Below, piece by piece: positions 62,166 to 64,000 of a stretch of 64,000 nt of DNA (its first letter is position 1; each line of letters starts with the position of its first letter). A program made the position numbers and the translations under genes. Under the pieces are notes generated by a model, which ran no database searches, was not told the origin of the DNA, and was given only the letters and a program-made list of their open reading frames with translations. Source of the stretch: Euborellia annulipes (taxonomy: Eukaryota; Arthropoda; Insecta; Dermaptera; Anisolabididae); assembly GCA_023213315.1 (NCBI GenBank), contig JAKCPI010012693.1, positions 1-64,000 of the forward strand, read 5' to 3'.

Positions 62166-62760
62166 GCCTTTCTAGCTTATCACACCAGATTTTTTGTGTC
62201 GACACAGATTTAGTTTCCGACAGTACGGTACATTTGAATTCAAGATGTAAAATTTATAAACAGAAAAAGATTTATATTCTGTTACCATGGCAACCATTTT
62301 TCCTATGAAGTACAAGAATAAAATGGTCTTCAAAAGATTTCAATGACAAAATGAGAATATACATTTTAAAGAGCACCTTAAAAATAATTGATTTATGAAT
62401 TTTAAACAAAATGGTTGGAGCGAATTTTGAAAAAATCGAAAAAAAACTGAAAAGGTTCATCAGTAAAGTACTAGTACTTTTTAGCTGATTTTGATCAAAA
62501 GCTTATTTTCACGTCTAAGGGGGGTGCCTAACTTAAATATAAAATTTCAACCTCGTAGTCCAATTTCTTCATGCTTTAAAGTGAACAAACACGCAGAGAC
62601 AGACTGCGCCATGTTGCGAAAACTACTTTTTTGGACTAAAACGTGTATATTCCTCAAAGTCTCGACATCAATTTTTGATATGAAACCAATACTTTCTCTC
62701 TATATATTAATTATATTATATATTCATATTCCTATAGGTAAGACAAAGTAAAAAAGAAGC
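62166..62760 (-). repeat. TH-A repeat lacking most of the end hairpin
   Basis: Starts at GCTTATCACACCAGATTTT (62177), body with AGTACTAGTACTTTTTAGC (62468), short microsatellite slot (ACACGCAGAGACAGAC), head ending TATAGGTAAGACAAAGTAAA (62734-62753). Confidence 0.8.
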
Positions 62761-62790
62761 AAAATTAAGCATATTGAATAAATAAAACAT

Positions 62791-63015
62791 CTTCTTTCTT
62801 CGCCTTAATTCCGCGGTGCGGGGTCTGCGGAGGAGGTGGGGTTTTTTGCGACCGGGAAGGAATAGAACAGGCCGGCCCTTCGCACGGTCTGAAGCCTGTT
62901 GAAAATATAGAAGGAAAGAGACTGACATGCAAAGAACAGAAAAGTACTGTCAGTCCCAGCTAGGGCAGCTCGTGGTCGCCATCCACGTACCCACAAGATG
63001 TGGGCCCCTGAGCAA
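62791..63015 (-). repeat. S4 SINE with TSD
   Basis: As for 746: GTACGTGGATGGCGACC (5S box-C-like) on the minus strand and a tail of GAAGAAAGAAGA type on the left. TGAATAAATAAAACAT (62775-62790) and TGAATAAATAAAATAT (63016-63031) form a 16-bp TSD with one mismatch. Confidence 0.8.
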
Positions 63016-63104
63016 TGAATAAATAAAATATAAAAATTGTAAATGCCTGTGGAACATAAATAAATAAATAAAATCTCTTTTTAATTTATTTTTATTTAAT
63101 TTTT

Positions 63105-63290
63105 TGGCCGTGACCCGTGGCTCACCGAGAAGATATTAACTTCTCGTACCTAGGGTCCCGGGTTCACTTCCCGTCTCAAGCGAGAAAAATTTATTTCATT
63201 TGAATTGGCTACCAATCATTTGAAATAAATAGGGATAGAATAGGAATGGCCTTAGATGCCGAAAAGAACCTTAAACAAATTTAAAAAAAA
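63105..63290 (+). repeat. S2-type SINE with another tRNA-like head
   Basis: Head with GTGGCTCACCGAGAAG, TAACTTCTCG, and GGGTTCACTTCCCG (box-B-like); body TTTGAATTGGCTACCAATCA; 3' module AATGGCCTTAGATGCCGAAA then AGAACCTTAAA and an A-rich tail. The tail matches S2, while the head differs from that at 7376, again indicating head exchange. Confidence 0.65.
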
Positions 63291-63303
63291 ATTATTTATT
63301 TTC

Positions 63304-63334
63304 GACTTTTCGGAGGCATGTCGCCCTTCCTCAG
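63304..63334 (-). ncRNA. hammerhead-like motif, decayed
   Basis: Minus strand: CTGAGGA, extra A, GGGCGACATGCCTCC with a partial stem, GAAA-A-GTC. As at 60657, C after GAAA is changed to A. It directly follows an S2 SINE; no mate is visible. Confidence 0.45.
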
Positions 63335-64000
63335 AATAATGAGTTGTTAAGATACAGATGGAAAATAAAATTTAATCTTAAATTCAAGAGTTAGTAGTAG
63401 CTGAATGTATTTGTTTGATTGATTTATGACCTTCACATTTTGATTGTGTTTGCTAGCCACATCCAACATTAGTATTCTATAATTATTAAATTCCCTATGG
63501 ATTTAATCATCTGAAAGAGAATATTTTCGTCCTTAGCACAAGTATAAACAAATGAGATAGAGGATGACTCATAATAAGCTTTTTCATCTTGCAAAACTGC
63601 AACTTAAGAGAAAAAAAAGAAAGAGAGAGAGAAAACTGACCAGGTTCAAACGGAAAGAAATTTCTTTATGATCTTGATTAAAAAAAAAAATTCTCACTAA
63701 TAGAGATGAGTTGTTTTTAATTAATGATATTGTCTATGGATATATTTTAGTGATGAAATTTGCCATCTGCCGAGGCAAATCGGGCTGGCAAAGGCGCAAA
63801 GGACCTAACCAGCCGCTTCCGGCCGCGTTTGTAGTAGAGGACCGCTGATGACATAGTTATTGTGGTGGCGACAGGCGGATTAGCGGTCCTGGCCTGCACA
63901 TCCGGACCTTTGACTCCAATCTCAAGAAGAAAGAGAGGAGTTCCCATCGACTCCTCATCAAATCTTCACTTCATTAAGATTTTCTTTCTTTCTTCAAATT
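63335..64000. other. AT-rich DNA and GC-richer block at right edge
   Basis: 63745-63955 has balanced composition (AGGACCGCTGATGACATAG, GGCGGATTAGCGGTCCTGG) and no similarity to the repeats; the 66-codon minus-strand frame has no domain. It might be conserved non-coding or exonic DNA that continues outside the window. Confidence 0.3.

Overview
The window looks like gene-poor nuclear DNA from an invertebrate animal, most likely an arthropod. It is very AT-rich, has long homopolymers and microsatellites, and has no long uninterrupted reading frame, no ribosomal or operon structure and no CRISPR. Every open frame I could interpret is either a transposon remnant or an accident of repeat sequence. 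I cannot name the species and see no confident host exon; the window could be intergenic or a large intron.

Most of the sequence can be sorted into repeat families, many with flanking target-site duplications (TSDs) visible by eye. (1) TH-A, a ~650-bp terminal-hairpin repeat with about 16 copies, plus related families TH-B and TH-C. I call a copy plus when it starts ACTTTCTCTTACC and ends near ACACCAGATT. (2) Four SINE families. S1 and S2 have tRNA-like heads, S3 has a 5S-rRNA-like head and S4 contains a 5S box-C-like segment. S1, S2 and S3 end in nearly the same 3' module, around TGGCCTNNGNTGCCGAAAA. (3) hAT-type MITEs with 8-bp TSDs (3801, 4273, 10445, 12389, 18392, 26602, 44407). (4) Other TIR or foldback elements: a pogo/Tigger-like element at 11527, a TTAA element at 31128, a MADF-domain-bearing element at 36454, an element with eight copies of GGGCCAACCTGCCCC at 53773, and a 1.78-kb palindrome at 27712. 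(5) Decayed autonomous elements: a Penelope-like element (PLE) fragment near 34120, a non-LTR retrotransposon ORF2 end near 41817 and a Tc1/mariner-superfamily transposase end near 44587.

The most unusual layer is a set of about 25 short loci with a hammerhead-ribozyme-like core: CTGANGA, stem II, then GAAACGTC. Seven or more are arranged as outward-facing inverted pairs inside small palindromic elements, three of which have 12-13-bp TSDs. The best copy (58736-58786, minus) has a 9-bp stem I, a 6-bp stem II and the cleavage triplet GTC. Nearly all copies carry one extra base between the core and stem II, so activity is uncertain. The linked PLE fragment suggests these are PLE-derived or retrozyme-like non-autonomous elements.

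Layout: 0-10 kb holds TH-A, S4, two MITEs, HHR and S2/S3 copies and a perfect 46-bp hairpin; 10-20 kb holds nested TH-A/MITE, Tigger/S4/MITE, S1 copies and nested HHR elements; 20-31 kb holds HHR elements, foldbacks, MITEs and the giant palindrome; 31-45 kb holds the TTAA element, PLE, TH-B, MADF element, LINE and mariner remnants; 45-64 kb holds TH, S1-S4 and HHR elements nested in each other. Between them are GC-richer, non-repetitive blocks (for example 3.2, 6.9, 8.6, 12.8, 18.8, 22.9, 26.3, 30.1, 37.6, 39.8, 46.4, 50.7, 60.0 and 63.8 kb) that may be the older host sequence.
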